Translations under genes and position numbers: made by a program | Shown here: in pieces, positions 8,235 to 15,089 of the stretch | Position numbering within the stretch: position 1 is the first letter of the stretch | Layout of the letters: every line of letters starts with the position of its first letter | Assembly: GCA_012910725.1 (NCBI GenBank) | Contig: WNEG01000094.1 | Location: 11,290 to 30,180 of the forward strand | Direction: 5' to 3' | Source: Candidatus Ethanoperedens thermophilum | GTDB taxonomy: Archaea > Halobacteriota > Methanosarcinia > Methanosarcinales > EX4572-44 | Length of the DNA: 18,891 nt | Notes under the pieces: generated by a model | The model's database searches: none | The model's input: only the letters and a program-made list of their open reading frames with translations | What the model was told of the DNA's origin: nothing

Positions 8235-8310
8235 GAATATATCAACTTAATAGAAAGACACCAATTAAAAGCCTTGTGATTGACCCGGGCTTTCCCAGCA
8301 TTGCCGTATC

Positions 8311-8325
8311 AGGTGTTTTACACCT
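8311..8325. other. Small hairpin between UPF0147 gene and ileS
   Basis: AGGTGT-TTT-ACACCT, a perfect 6-bp stem, in the 134-bp gap downstream of the UPF0147 gene. No U-tract follows it on the minus strand. Possible weak termination or processing site; function not shown. Confidence 0.3.
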
Positions 8326-8367
8326 TAAGACATCCATCTGAAGCTTTTTTCGAGAGGGGAAAGTAGT

Positions 8368-8634
8368 TCACTTCACTGGTATTCTTTCAAGTTGGCTTGC
8401 AAGACCCCATATCAATGGTCTGGTGTGCAGTGGCATATTTGAGTCATTGCTTATCTCATCAAGCTTGGAGATGCCAATGGATGCCCTTACAAACAAACTC
8501 TCACTCTCATCAGAAAGAGTTCTTTTAATACTTTCAGCAACACGTCTTATGTTTCGAGGGACAGAGTCATCGTTTAATATTCTATCCAACACTTCAACAC
8601 AACTTTTAACAATTTCATCAGGCTCAACAGTCAT
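8368..8634 (-). CDS. UPF0147 family protein
   Basis: 88 aa, the usual size for this archaeal family of unknown function. The family's two signature stretches are present: DDSVPRNIRR (22-31) and the C-terminal ISKLDEISNDSNMPLHTRPLIW block. It is predicted to be a small, all-helical cytoplasmic protein. ATG 8634 is preceded by a short leader and a TATA box (TTTTTTATAAAG, minus strand, near 8680). It lies upstream of ileS on the same strand, but a 220-bp gap with repeats separates them, so cotranscription is uncertain. The family call is from recognised motifs. Confidence 0.88.
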   Translation of the reverse strand: MTVEPDEIVKSCVEVLDRILNDDSVPRNIRRVAESIKRTLSDESESLFVRASIGISKLDEISNDSNMPLHTRPLIWGLASQLERIPVK

Positions 8635-8673
8635 AAATTACCAACTCAAAACGTCTATAGAATGTGATTCTTT

Positions 8674-8686
8674 ATAAAAAAGAATT
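8674..8686 (-). promoter_or_regulatory. TATA box of the UPF0147 gene
   Basis: Minus-strand TTTTTTATAAAGA centred about 45 nt upstream of ATG 8634, giving a predicted leader near 20 nt. Confidence 0.45.
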
Positions 8687-8796
8687 TCAAAAGAATTCAG
8701 TTCAATAGATTCAATCACAGCTAAATAAGTTTTTCGGTAATTAAAGAAATGTGTATAGTCCCGAAACTTTTGACTTTATATACTCATTTTCTCCAC

Positions 8797-8907
8797 ATGG
8801 GACGGCAAAATAAAGAAATGGGTATTATGCCAAGTGACACAACACCAAGAAACATTGCAATGCTTATACTCTGCAGGTATCAACAAAAATTCAATAATTT
8901 TTTCTGA
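8797..8907 (+). CDS. Possible 36-aa small protein
   Basis: Open frame beginning MGRQNKEMGIMPSD and ending QQKFNNFF. Not recognised. Support: an archaeal TATA box (CTTTATATACTC, about 8773-8784) centred some 19 nt before the ATG, close to leaderless spacing. The middle (DTTPRNIAML) faintly resembles the D-x-x-VPRNI signature of the neighbouring UPF0147 protein, which may be chance or a decayed duplicate. The rest of the 358-bp gap 8635-8992 holds only this ORF and the promoters on both sides. Confidence 0.3.
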   Translation: MGRQNKEMGIMPSDTTPRNIAMLILCRYQQKFNNFF

Positions 8908-8937
8908 TATTTAACCTGTGGAAAGCGAGGTGAAATG

Positions 8938-8948
8938 CTTTTTATATG
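8938..8948 (+). promoter_or_regulatory. TATA box of the PLD-like gene
   Basis: CTTTTTATATGAA, centred near 8944, about 49 nt before ATG 8993. Predicted leader is about 23 nt and includes AAAGGAAG as a weak SD. Confidence 0.45.
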
Positions 8949-8992
8949 AATAAACATTCATTGAATGTGAAAGGAAGTTTAAGAGAAACATT

Positions 8993-10111
8993 ATGAATGA
9001 ATACAAATTAATTTATCATGATAAAGAAAGCTCAACAGGAGGTGTATCTCCTTTCGATAAATCCATAACTGAGATCATGAAAAATAGAGATGTGTCTATT
9101 GTTTGTCCTTATATTGGGATAGGTTATTTTGATAGAATTACCAGATTAGCTAATAGCTGGCGCCTTGTTACAGATGTTGAGGAGTGGATGAGTTCCAACA
9201 ACATAGAAGCAAGGCAGAATATCAAAAATTTTATTCTGAACAATTTGTCAACTATTCATCATTACAAAGATATTCATGCAAAGGTTATTGTGTCAGATGA
9301 CAACGCTTTCATTGGCTCCTCTAATTTTACAAATAAAGGAATAAAAGAGCGAGTAGAGATGGCTGTTTTAATTGAAGAAAAAAAACAAGTGGTTGAGTTA
9401 CAGAAATGGTTTTGTGATTTATGGGATGAATCAGAAGCAGTAAATATTCAGGATTTAGAACAGTATATAACATCAATACAAGCTTTACCATCACATGACA
9501 CGAATAAACCTAAAACCTCACTTCCATCAAAAGCCGTTCCAATTAAAGCCGTGTTATTAGATATTAGAAGTAATATTCAAGATATAATAAAAAGCAATCA
9601 GGAGTCTCATAAACGTTTGATTGAAAGTATCAGAAAATTAACATTTGATAGAAAATGGATAAATGATTATTTTCATTTAGCGAAAGAGATGATTGATTTT
9701 ACTGGGCTTACAAGTGATGACCCGAGGCTTGTTATGTCTATTCCCAAAAGTAGTGAAATACCGATTACTATCAATCAAAGATATGTATTGAATCCCAAAT
9801 ATAATGGTAGAATAGGTTTGATTATGCCTCTTGATTATGGAATGGGTGGATACGACAAAGATGGAGTTGTGCAGATACATGACGGTTACTTTTTCAGAAA
9901 TAAGATACGTGAAGCTCGTTGGATAGAATTTGAAAGAAAAAATGGAATTGAGTTTTCTGAAAGAATAAAAGACTATTGGAAGCAGGCAATATTAACAGAA
10001 CTAAAAAGAGGTAATAAATCAGGATTCAAGAAATTTCATGAACCAATTGTTTATGAAGCGATAATGAATGCATCTTATAGGAATAGACTTTTGGACAAAG
10101 TTTTTTCTTGA
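8993..10111 (+). CDS. PLD-superfamily nuclease-like protein with one HKD motif
   Basis: 372 aa. One complete phospholipase-D-type motif lies at 94-112: IHAKVIVSDDNAFIGSSNFT, with His95, Lys97, Asp102 and GSSN at 108-111. Families with one HKD motif act as homodimers, and most are DNases or phosphodiesterases (Nuc/BfiI-like). The N-terminal ~170 residues form the PLD fold, a linker follows, and the C-terminal ~170 residues (DRKWINDYFHLAKEM onwards, then NQRYVLNPKYNGRIGLIMPL) are unrecognised. No membrane segment. The gene is clearly more AT-rich than its neighbours and is flanked by repeats, which suggests horizontal acquisition. A defence or restriction role is possible by analogy only; no partner gene is adjacent. 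The start has a weak SD and a good TATA box. Confidence 0.78.
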   Translation: MNEYKLIYHDKESSTGGVSPFDKSITEIMKNRDVSIVCPYIGIGYFDRITRLANSWRLVTDVEEWMSSNNIEARQNIKNFILNNLSTIHHYKDIHAKVIVSDDNAFIGSSNFTNKGIKERVEMAVLIEEKKQVVELQKWFCDLWDESEAVNIQDLEQYITSIQALPSHDTNKPKTSLPSKAVPIKAVLLDIRSNIQDIIKSNQESHKRLIESIRKLTFDRKWINDYFHLAKEMIDFTGLTSDDPRLVMSIPKSSEIPITINQRYVLNPKYNGRIGLIMPLDYGMGGYDKDGVVQIHDGYFFRNKIREARWIEFERKNGIEFSERIKDYWKQAILTELKRGNKSGFKKFHEPIVYEAIMNASYRNRLLDKVFS

Positions 10112-10201
10112 CGTATAAGAAAGTATAAATGCACCCCATTCTCTTGCTACTGAAATTCGATAAGTTGATTTCCTTAGCCTTCGTTTGTTGCCAGTTAGTT
10201 T

Positions 10202-10220
10202 CTGCATACGAAGTATGCAG
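10202..10220. repeat. GNA-loop hairpin, isolated copy
   Basis: CTGCATAC-GAA-GTATGCAG, a perfect 8-bp stem flanked by TTT and TTT. Same family as the 1545-1720 cluster and the ileS leader copy, with stem bases changed on both sides. Confidence 0.8.
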
Positions 10221-10302
10221 TTTCTTGAAATCATCAACCATATAATTTGTGAACATGCTCAATAAGTTGTGGTCGTTTTTGTGCAATTGTGAGATAACCC
10301 TT

Positions 10303-10356
10303 CTCACCACAGAGATCGCGGAGAACGCAGAGCATATCCCATCAGCGTGCTCTGCG
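10303..10356. repeat. CACAGAG-type repeat with 9-bp hairpin
   Basis: CCACAGAGATCGCGGAGAAC carries the period-9/10 NACAGAG/GCGGAG/ACGCAGAG pattern seen as dispersed repeats in many archaeal and bacterial genomes (recalled, not searched). It leads into a perfect stem CGCAGAGCA (10326-10334) / TGCTCTGCG (10348-10356). Confidence 0.6.
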
Positions 10357-10428
10357 ATTAGATTCCCTGTTTTGATCCATGCCTTTCGGTGCCATGATGT
10401 TGACCGCACAGTATTCTGGCAAGTGCAA

Positions 10429-10505
10429 ATCTGTGTTAATCTATGTCTCAAAAATTTCTGGAAAATAATGTAGTTCCCTGGTAAATCATTATTTGTGAGT
10501 TCCCT
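10429..10505 (+). repeat. Dispersed repeat, copy 2
   Basis: ATCTGTGTTAATCTATGTCT followed by AAATCATT and ATTTGTGAGTT, collinear with 1801-1876 at roughly 75% identity by eye. Like copy 1, it lies downstream of a GNA hairpin. Confidence 0.7.
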
Positions 10506-10529
10506 TACTCTCTGTAGACTTTATTCGAT

Positions 10530-10541
10530 CGTGTATAATAA
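10530..10541 (+). promoter_or_regulatory. TATA box of the deaminase gene
   Basis: CGTGTATAATAA, centred near 10536 and about 51 nt before ATG 10587; predicted leader near 25 nt. Confidence 0.45.
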
Positions 10542-10586
10542 TAGTTGCTTCAAGTTTTTATGATTTGAAATCTATGTAGTGGTACC

Positions 10587-11846
10587 ATGAGTGCATTTGT
10601 AATAACTGGCGGGTATGTGCTTGCCCCAGATATGCAGCTTAAGCGTGCTGATGTTGCAGTAGACAGTGGAATCATCACACAGGTCGGAGCGTGCCAGTCT
10701 GCTGAACAAACCATTGATGCAAAAAACTGCATCGTCATGCCTGGGCTTATCAACACCCACACCCACACTCCAATGACACTGCTTCGGGGAGCTTGTGAAA
10801 ATCTAATGTTTGAACAGTGGCAGGAATGTATCTGGAACAAAGAGGCAAAAATAACGCGTTCAGACGTGTATCTCGGCTCTCTTCTGGCATGTGTTGAAAT
10901 GATTAAAACAGGCACTACCAGTTTTGCAGATGTGTATATTCACATGGATCGTGCAGCATCAGCTATTAAAGAGAGCGGGCTCAGAGGTGTGCTTGGCTGG
11001 GGAATCATCGAAGGATTTGGTGAGCCACTGCATGAAAAATTGGCACACAGGCGCGCGTTTATTAGACAATACAATAATGCAGCAGATGGACGCATTACCA
11101 CCATGTATGCACCGCACTCACCATCAACATGCAGCATGGAAGCTCTTGGTTTACTGTCCCGGATGTCAGAAGAAGATAACGTTTTAGTCACCATCCACCT
11201 CCTGGAAACAAAAAAAGAAGCAGGGGCTCTCAAGAGAGATAATTGTCATCTGCAACGCCTTAAAGATGCAGGATTATTGTCAAGACGATTGTTGGCTGCT
11301 CATTGTGTATGGGCAAATGATGAGGATATTAAGATACTATCACAGCATGGTGTTAGTGTAGCTCATAATCCGATTAGCAATATGAAACTTGGTGTTGGCA
11401 CTGCCCCGGTTACAGCAATGCTCAGGGAACATATTAATGTCTGTCTTGGAACAGACGGTGCATCACCAGGTGGTTCTCTGGATATGTTTGCCTCGATGAG
11501 AACAGCAGCACTTCTAATAAGAGACAGAGGGCAGGACATACATTTACAGGATATATTGAAGATGGCAACGGTAAATGGTGCAGTGGCACTTGGACTTTTA
11601 GCAGGACAAATCAAAAAAGGATTTGCTGCTGATATTATTCTTGTAGATATGAAAAAACCACATCTTACAGGGCATAATCCACTTTCGGCTCTCGTTTATT
11701 CAGCAACTGGTAGTGATGTTAAAACAAGCATGGTTGGAGGTGAAGTGCTGATGGAAGACTACCAGATTAAAAAGCTTGATGAAGAAGATGTGATAGAGCG
11801 CGTTCAAAAATGGATCGATGAGTTTAACTGTTGCTCATCCGGTTGA
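10587..11846 (+). CDS. mtaD/dadD: MTA/SAH/5'-deoxyadenosine deaminase
   Basis: 419 aa amidohydrolase. Family members deaminate S-adenosylhomocysteine, 5'-methylthioadenosine or 5'-deoxyadenosine to the inosine forms. In methanogens this (DadD) takes the place of SAH hydrolase/nucleosidase in recycling the products of SAM enzymes. Metal and catalytic signatures are all present: MPGLINTHTHTPM (His58, His60), VTIHLLET (His204, Glu207), LLAAHC (His239) and CLGTDGASPGGSLDM (Asp290). The substrate-site block SVAHNPISNMKLGVG is also typical. The full-length C-terminal beta part (GFAADIILVDMKKPHLTG) is intact. GTGGT lies a few bases before the ATG. Transcribed alone. Which adenosyl substrate dominates cannot be told from sequence. 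Confidence 0.92.
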   Translation: MSAFVITGGYVLAPDMQLKRADVAVDSGIITQVGACQSAEQTIDAKNCIVMPGLINTHTHTPMTLLRGACENLMFEQWQECIWNKEAKITRSDVYLGSLLACVEMIKTGTTSFADVYIHMDRAASAIKESGLRGVLGWGIIEGFGEPLHEKLAHRRAFIRQYNNAADGRITTMYAPHSPSTCSMEALGLLSRMSEEDNVLVTIHLLETKKEAGALKRDNCHLQRLKDAGLLSRRLLAAHCVWANDEDIKILSQHGVSVAHNPISNMKLGVGTAPVTAMLREHINVCLGTDGASPGGSLDMFASMRTAALLIRDRGQDIHLQDILKMATVNGAVALGLLAGQIKKGFAADIILVDMKKPHLTGHNPLSALVYSATGSDVKTSMVGGEVLMEDYQIKKLDEEDVIERVQKWIDEFNCCSSG

Positions 11847-11882
11847 CTCAATGAGAACGATCGATGAATGTGTCCAATGTCT

Positions 11883-11918
11883 TTAGAGTTCTAAAAGTTC
11901 AGCTGGATCAGTTGTCAT
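11883..11918 (-). pseudogene. Stub of the gene downstream of DUF2080 (likely transposase)
   Basis: The ATG at 11918 overlaps the DUF2080 stop codon (GTATGA), the spacing of a translationally coupled pair. It reads MTTDPAELLEL and then TAA. DUF2080 proteins are annotated as transposase-associated, so this may be the first codons of the partner transposase gene with the rest lost. The stub is too short to prove it. Confidence 0.35.
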
Positions 11919-12067
11919 ACTATCACCAGGTAAACTGTACGGCCAAGATACTCCTTTGGACAATCAACTTTAGCACTGTTCCCGAATTTTGTTACTTTGC
12001 GAACAAAAAACCCTTCGATCCCTTCTATTTCCAGATGATTTTGTGGTTGGATCTCTACTTTCCTCAT
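11915..12067 (-). CDS. DUF2080 family transposase-associated protein
   Basis: 50 aa, beginning MRKVEIQPQN and carrying IEGIEGFFVRKVTKFGNSAK followed by VDCPKEYLGRTVYLVIV. The pattern (G-x-E-G-F-F ... K-x-G-N-S-A-K-V ... P-K-x-Y-x-G-R) is the whole of the small archaeal DUF2080 family found beside transposase genes. The KFGNSAKV core resembles AbrB/SpoVT-type swapped-hairpin DNA-binding proteins. An in-frame ATG at 12079 adds MGYP and is also possible; a TATA-like box (CTTTAAATACA) lies near 12100. It is intact, but its partner gene is reduced to 11 codons, so this is a relic of an insertion sequence. Family call from recognised motif. Confidence 0.78.
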   Translation of the reverse strand: MRKVEIQPQNHLEIEGIEGFFVRKVTKFGNSAKVDCPKEYLGRTVYLVIV

Positions 12068-12214
12068 AGGATATCCCATAGATATCCAATGTATTTAAAG
12101 ATTGTGCTGAAATTAAGAATGTGGTATGGGTTGATGGAAAATTGAGTTGGAATGAGGAATAAATGAAACTAAAAAAAAGTTGTTAAGTTTTTCGGAGATA
12201 CTGTGAGTATAGGT

Positions 12215-12226
12215 GGATTTATATCT
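12215..12226 (+). promoter_or_regulatory. TATA box of the VIT-like gene
   Basis: GATTTATATCTC, centred about 43 nt before ATG 12264; predicted leader near 17 nt. Confidence 0.45.
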
Positions 12227-12263
12227 CATTGCAGTAAACTGTAAATAGATCTGTTTTATTATA

Positions 12264-12782
12264 ATGGCTGACCATGGACGATATGTTATTCTGGGCTCAA
12301 TAGATGGGCTTCTCGCGGTACTTGGGGTGGTAATTGGCGCTTCGGCTGCTCAAGTAAATAATTCTTTTGTAATTAATGCTGCCATGGGTGGGGCAGTAGC
12401 ACTTGCCTTAACAAATGGAGTAGGCTCATATCTTGCCGAGGGGGCTGTTGAATACCATAAACTTGCCATGCTCTCAAAACCAATGCTTCGCAGTCTTGAA
12501 AACACCTGTCTTGAGAGAGAAATAAAAAGAAAGATATGGATTGATTCCATTGTACACGGCGGATCAAGTTTTGCAGGGTCACTCGTGCCAATTGCACCAT
12601 TCATCATAATGGAAACACATATGCTTGAAGCCTCAATCACATTAAGCATTCTAACGCTCGTAGTACTTGGCACATATTCTGGAAGACTTGCCAGGCAGAA
12701 CATATTGACTCATATCATACGAATGGTGGGGCTTGGCATAGCTATAGTGGTCATAGTGGTGGCACTTGGGTTAGGGCATTAG
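12264..12782 (+). CDS. VIT1/CCC1-like membrane protein (TIGR00267 type)
   Basis: 172 aa, about five hydrophobic segments. The first, YVILGSIDGLLAVLGVVIGA, matches the GLVDGLVTTLGVVAG signature of the VIT1/CCC1 iron/manganese transporter family. ALTNGVGSYLAEGAVEY corresponds to the conserved second helix (S-M-A-x-G-E-Y-L-A), and GGSSFAGSLVPIAPFI to the third, with the conserved G-x-L-x-P. The cytosolic metal-binding loop of canonical VIT1 is short here (about 75-95), as in the archaeal TIGR00267 subgroup, so metal transport is plausible but unproven. Its last 32 bp overlap the convergent glyS 3' end. ATG 12264 lies in GATCTG...ATAATGG with no strong SD. Confidence 0.78.
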   Translation: MADHGRYVILGSIDGLLAVLGVVIGASAAQVNNSFVINAAMGGAVALALTNGVGSYLAEGAVEYHKLAMLSKPMLRSLENTCLEREIKRKIWIDSIVHGGSSFAGSLVPIAPFIIMETHMLEASITLSILTLVVLGTYSGRLARQNILTHIIRMVGLGIAIVVIVVALGLGH

Positions 12783-14460
12783 AAATTTTTAAATCAATTC
12801 CCTTGATCGGCACTCGTACCTGTTTCATCGTATCTCTATCTCTTATAGTCACAGTTCCATCTTTTAGTGTCTCATAATCGATGGTTATTGCATAAGGTGT
12901 GCCAATCTCATCATTTCGCCTGTATCTGCGTCCAATAGTTCCGCTATCATCAAATACAGTCTGAATGCCAATTTTCTTAAGCAGAGAGACGATTCTATTT
13001 GCAGGTTCGATTAGCTCATTTCTTGTTAACAGTGGAAGAACAGCAGCCTTTACTGGTGCAATTTTCATTGGAAGTTTAAGTACTACCCTGGTTTCATCTT
13101 CTACCATCTCTTCAAAGTAGCTATGCTCGAGAATGGCATAAATTATTCGATCGATCCCAAAACTCGGCTCTATGACATGAGGAACCACGTTTTCGCCACG
13201 TATTTCCTCAACACGTCTTTCAATGGTAAATGCCTCACTCCCGAGAGTAATGGTTTCACCATTGACATTAACGGCTACCGTACCGTTTTTAATATCCCCC
13301 GGAGAAATGTTTTGCAGTGCATTAATTATTTCCCTGGCTTTGTTTTTGAACGTTGGTCCGATGTACGCCATATTTGGCTTTATTTCAACAACATCCCTTT
13401 TTTGAGCTGTTTTGTATTCTTTAAATACGGTCAATTGTGCCTGGCTCAGCTTCATGTGTGCCTTCAGGTCATAATCAGTTCTATCTGCAATGCCAACAAC
13501 TTCCACCCAGCCAAAGCGATCCAGGTATACCTCGGCATCCCAGCAGTCAGCAGCATAATGTGCCATCTCATCACTGCGATGTTGTCTCAACCGCAACCGG
13601 TGCGAGTCAATACCACAGGCAACGAGAAACTCACAGGTCAAATTGATGTAGTATGCTATGCACTCGTGTGCTATGATGCCGCTTGACACTGCTTCATCAA
13701 GCTGCATAGTAATAGGCTCACCCCCTTCTTCCTGCACGTTCGCAGGGTACAATGTGAGTTTTTTCTTTGCTATTTCCTTGAAGCGGGGGTGAGTTTTATC
13801 CACGGGATCAATGAAAATCTCAGCTTCAGCTTGAGTAAATTCCCGAAGTCGAAGAACACCCTGTCTCGGTGAAATCTCGTTTCGATAGGCTTTTCCTATT
13901 TGTGTCGCACCAAAGGGAAGTTTTTCACGATAAAATCGCAAAAGCCTTGGAAAATCAACAAACATGCCCTGTGCAGTTTCTGGCCGAAGATATGCTTTGC
14001 GTCCTGCTCCAGACCCAATGCTTGTAGTAAACATCAAATTAAAATCATACACTTTATCAAGATTACCCCCACATTCAGGACATCTTGTGTTATGCAGTTT
14101 GATCAGCCGTTCAAGTTCATCACTTGATAATCCATCAGCACCACTTACTATATTATTTATCAGGTGATCTGCTCGGAAAACTTCACCACATTTGAGGCAT
14201 TCTGTTATCGGGTCAGAGAAACCGCTCACATGACCAGATGCTACAAATATGTCTTCAATGCCAATAGTTGGCGATTCTATCTCAAAAAAGCCTTCCTGTA
14301 CCACAAAAAAATCTCTCCATATATTTTCAACACATCGTTTTAGCATAGCTCCATACGGTCCATAGTCATAAAAACCAGCAGCACCGCCGTATATTTCAAA
14401 AGAATTCCATAAAAATCCTCGCCGCTTTGAGAGTTCAATCACTTTATCATATAAATCCAT
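12751..14460 (-). CDS. glyS: Glycyl-tRNA synthetase (archaeal alpha2 type)
   Basis: 569 aa class II synthetase, charging tRNA-Gly. Domains: FYDYGPYGAMLKRCVENIW (motif 1 region); an insertion with a zinc-binding pair ECLKCGEVF ... CPECGG; motif 2 with TAQGMFVDFPRLLRFYREKLP, AYRNEISPRQGVLRLREFTQ; motif 3 VIEPSFGIDRIIYAILEHSY; and a C-terminal anticodon-binding domain (LPLLTRNELIEPANRIV ... GRRYRRNDEIGTPYAITID). The frame extends to 14487, but ATG 14460 is preceded at 10 nt by a strong SD, GAGGTG (14471-14476, minus strand), and begins MDLYDKVIELSKRRGF as family members do. The terminal 32 bp overlap the convergent VIT-like gene. Confidence 0.95.
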   Translation of the reverse strand: MDLYDKVIELSKRRGFLWNSFEIYGGAAGFYDYGPYGAMLKRCVENIWRDFFVVQEGFFEIESPTIGIEDIFVASGHVSGFSDPITECLKCGEVFRADHLINNIVSGADGLSSDELERLIKLHNTRCPECGGNLDKVYDFNLMFTTSIGSGAGRKAYLRPETAQGMFVDFPRLLRFYREKLPFGATQIGKAYRNEISPRQGVLRLREFTQAEAEIFIDPVDKTHPRFKEIAKKKLTLYPANVQEEGGEPITMQLDEAVSSGIIAHECIAYYINLTCEFLVACGIDSHRLRLRQHRSDEMAHYAADCWDAEVYLDRFGWVEVVGIADRTDYDLKAHMKLSQAQLTVFKEYKTAQKRDVVEIKPNMAYIGPTFKNKAREIINALQNISPGDIKNGTVAVNVNGETITLGSEAFTIERRVEEIRGENVVPHVIEPSFGIDRIIYAILEHSYFEEMVEDETRVVLKLPMKIAPVKAAVLPLLTRNELIEPANRIVSLLKKIGIQTVFDDSGTIGRRYRRNDEIGTPYAITIDYETLKDGTVTIRDRDTMKQVRVPIKGIDLKISNALTQVPPL

Positions 14461-14470
14461 AGATACACAG

Positions 14471-14476
14471 CACCTC
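14471..14476 (-). promoter_or_regulatory. Ribosome binding site that sets the glyS start
   Basis: GAGGTG on the minus strand, 10 nt upstream of ATG 14460; it lies inside the nine-codon N-terminal extension of the longer frame and so argues against the start at 14487. Confidence 0.7.
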
Positions 14477-14675
14477 AAGAATAACACCTACTAACACCGA
14501 AACCAATTTAACAGTTACGCAAACACAAAAAAATCATGGTTGCCTGGATGTTTGGTTTCAGGTATGTGTTTCGAGCTGATGCAAAAGACCACGAGAGTTC
14601 ATAAGATTTGAACACAGGAAATTGAACATAATATAGGACAGATACATTACCTGAATATCACCGTCGCGGTTAACT

Positions 14676-14684
14676 TTTTATAGT
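14676..14684 (+). promoter_or_regulatory. TATA box of the DUF2111-like gene
   Basis: CTTTTTATAGTAA, centred about 45 nt before ATG 14725; predicted leader near 20 nt. Nothing else is seen in the glyS-14725 gap. Confidence 0.45.
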
Positions 14685-14724
14685 AATGTAGCTCATTTAT
14701 TAATACTTGTGGTGTTGTAATCTC

Positions 14725-14919
14725 ATGGCAGGTTTAAAGATTTCAAAGGATTCTTCAGCAGGGGAGTTAGAGCCTGTTGCAATGGCTGTTCATCAATTAA
14801 TTGGGCTGCCTGTTGCCATGAGAAGTGTTAATAAAAAAGGCATTCATATTATTAATGGAAAAGTGGTGGATTGTAAACTACCCCTCCCTATCGGAAGGGG
14901 CTTTCCATCAGAGGATTGA
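14725..14919 (+). CDS. Small DUF2111-like protein, probably truncated
   Basis: 64 aa from ATG 14725, with GGTG at 14711-14714 as SD. KISKDSSAGELEPVAMAVHQ and LPVAMRSVNKKGIHIINGKV recall the archaeal DUF2111 family (unknown function, methanogens), which from memory continues after GKV-x-D with a further ~20 conserved residues. Here the frame instead reads KLPLPIGRGFPSED, the translation of a GC-rich hairpin at 14881-14900, and stops. I infer that a repeat replaced the natural C-terminus. The family call is tentative; the promoter and SD support a real gene. Confidence 0.5.
   Translation: MAGLKISKDSSAGELEPVAMAVHQLIGLPVAMRSVNKKGIHIINGKVVDCKLPLPIGRGFPSED
14881..14900. repeat. GC-rich hairpin, IS-end-like
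   Basis: CCCCTCCCTATCGGAAGGGG: a stem with one C-A mismatch and a 4-nt loop, preceded by AAACTA and followed by CTTTCC. It aligns with the hairpin at 15102-15119 (same spacing, shared TCGGA core and downstream TTTCC/TCTCC). Similar motifs form the right ends of IS200/IS605-type elements (recalled, not searched). Confidence 0.5.
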
Positions 14920-14965
14920 TATCATGCACAGCACAACTCAAAAACTCATCATCTGGACGAAAAAG

Positions 14966-15033
14966 CCCGTTTACAGGGACTTTAGCTCTGGTAAACTGGG
15001 AAAAAAGGTCGGTGAGACCTTGAGAATTTTCCC
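14966..15033 (+). ncRNA. Region with nested, mutually exclusive hairpins
   Basis: Hairpin 1: CCCGTTTAC (14966-14974) with GTAAACTGGG (14991-15000), one bulged T. Hairpin 2: GGGAAAA (14998-15004) with TTTTCCC (15027-15033), enclosing AGGTC/GACCT (15006-15010/15016-15020). The GGG at 14998-15000 can pair in only one of the two. This is direct pairing evidence; expression is not shown, and a 72-codon frame (14924-15142) also crosses it. It lies upstream of the GH57 pair. Leader RNA, transposon-derived RNA or simple debris are all possible. Confidence 0.3.
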
Positions 15034-15065
15034 GCACCAGCGCCGATTGATAAAAGTTATGTCAC

Positions 15066-15078
15066 GAAACTATATAAG
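15066..15078 (+). promoter_or_regulatory. TATA box of the GH57 gene pair
   Basis: GAAACTATATAAGC, a near-ideal archaeal TATA box centred near 15074. Start predicted near 15100, giving a leader of about 40 nt that contains the 15102-15119 hairpin. Confidence 0.55.
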
Positions 15079-15089
15079 CTTTATGGAGG

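Larger units (their letters stand above)
10112..10586. other. Repeat-bearing spacer without a gene
   Basis: 475 bp holding a GNA hairpin (10202-10220), a CACAGAG-type repeat with a 9-bp hairpin (10303-10356), the second copy of the dispersed repeat (10429-10505) and the TATA box of the next gene. Frames that are open here read through repeats (e.g. TTEIAENAEH) and are not credible genes. Confidence 0.6.
11847..12263. other. Spacer holding transposon-associated debris
   Basis: 417 bp between the deaminase and VIT-like genes. The plus-strand frame 11864-12145 is the shadow of the minus-strand DUF2080 gene. The rest (12080-12263) holds the promoters of the DUF2080 gene (TTTAAATAC, near 12100) and of the VIT-like gene. 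Confidence 0.6.

Noticed and set aside
10249..10473. 74-codon frame with TTEIAENAEH
   Set aside because: Translation of the CACAGAG-type repeat and of the dispersed repeat; no SD or family.
11864..12145. 93-codon plus-strand frame in the spacer after the deaminase gene
   Set aside because: It is the antisense of the DUF2080 gene, whose protein family is recognisable; this frame's product is not.
14590..14640. Possible tRNA on the minus strand (T-loop-like GTTCAAATC)
   Set aside because: The flanking bases do not form a T-arm, and no anticodon arm or acceptor stem can be drawn.
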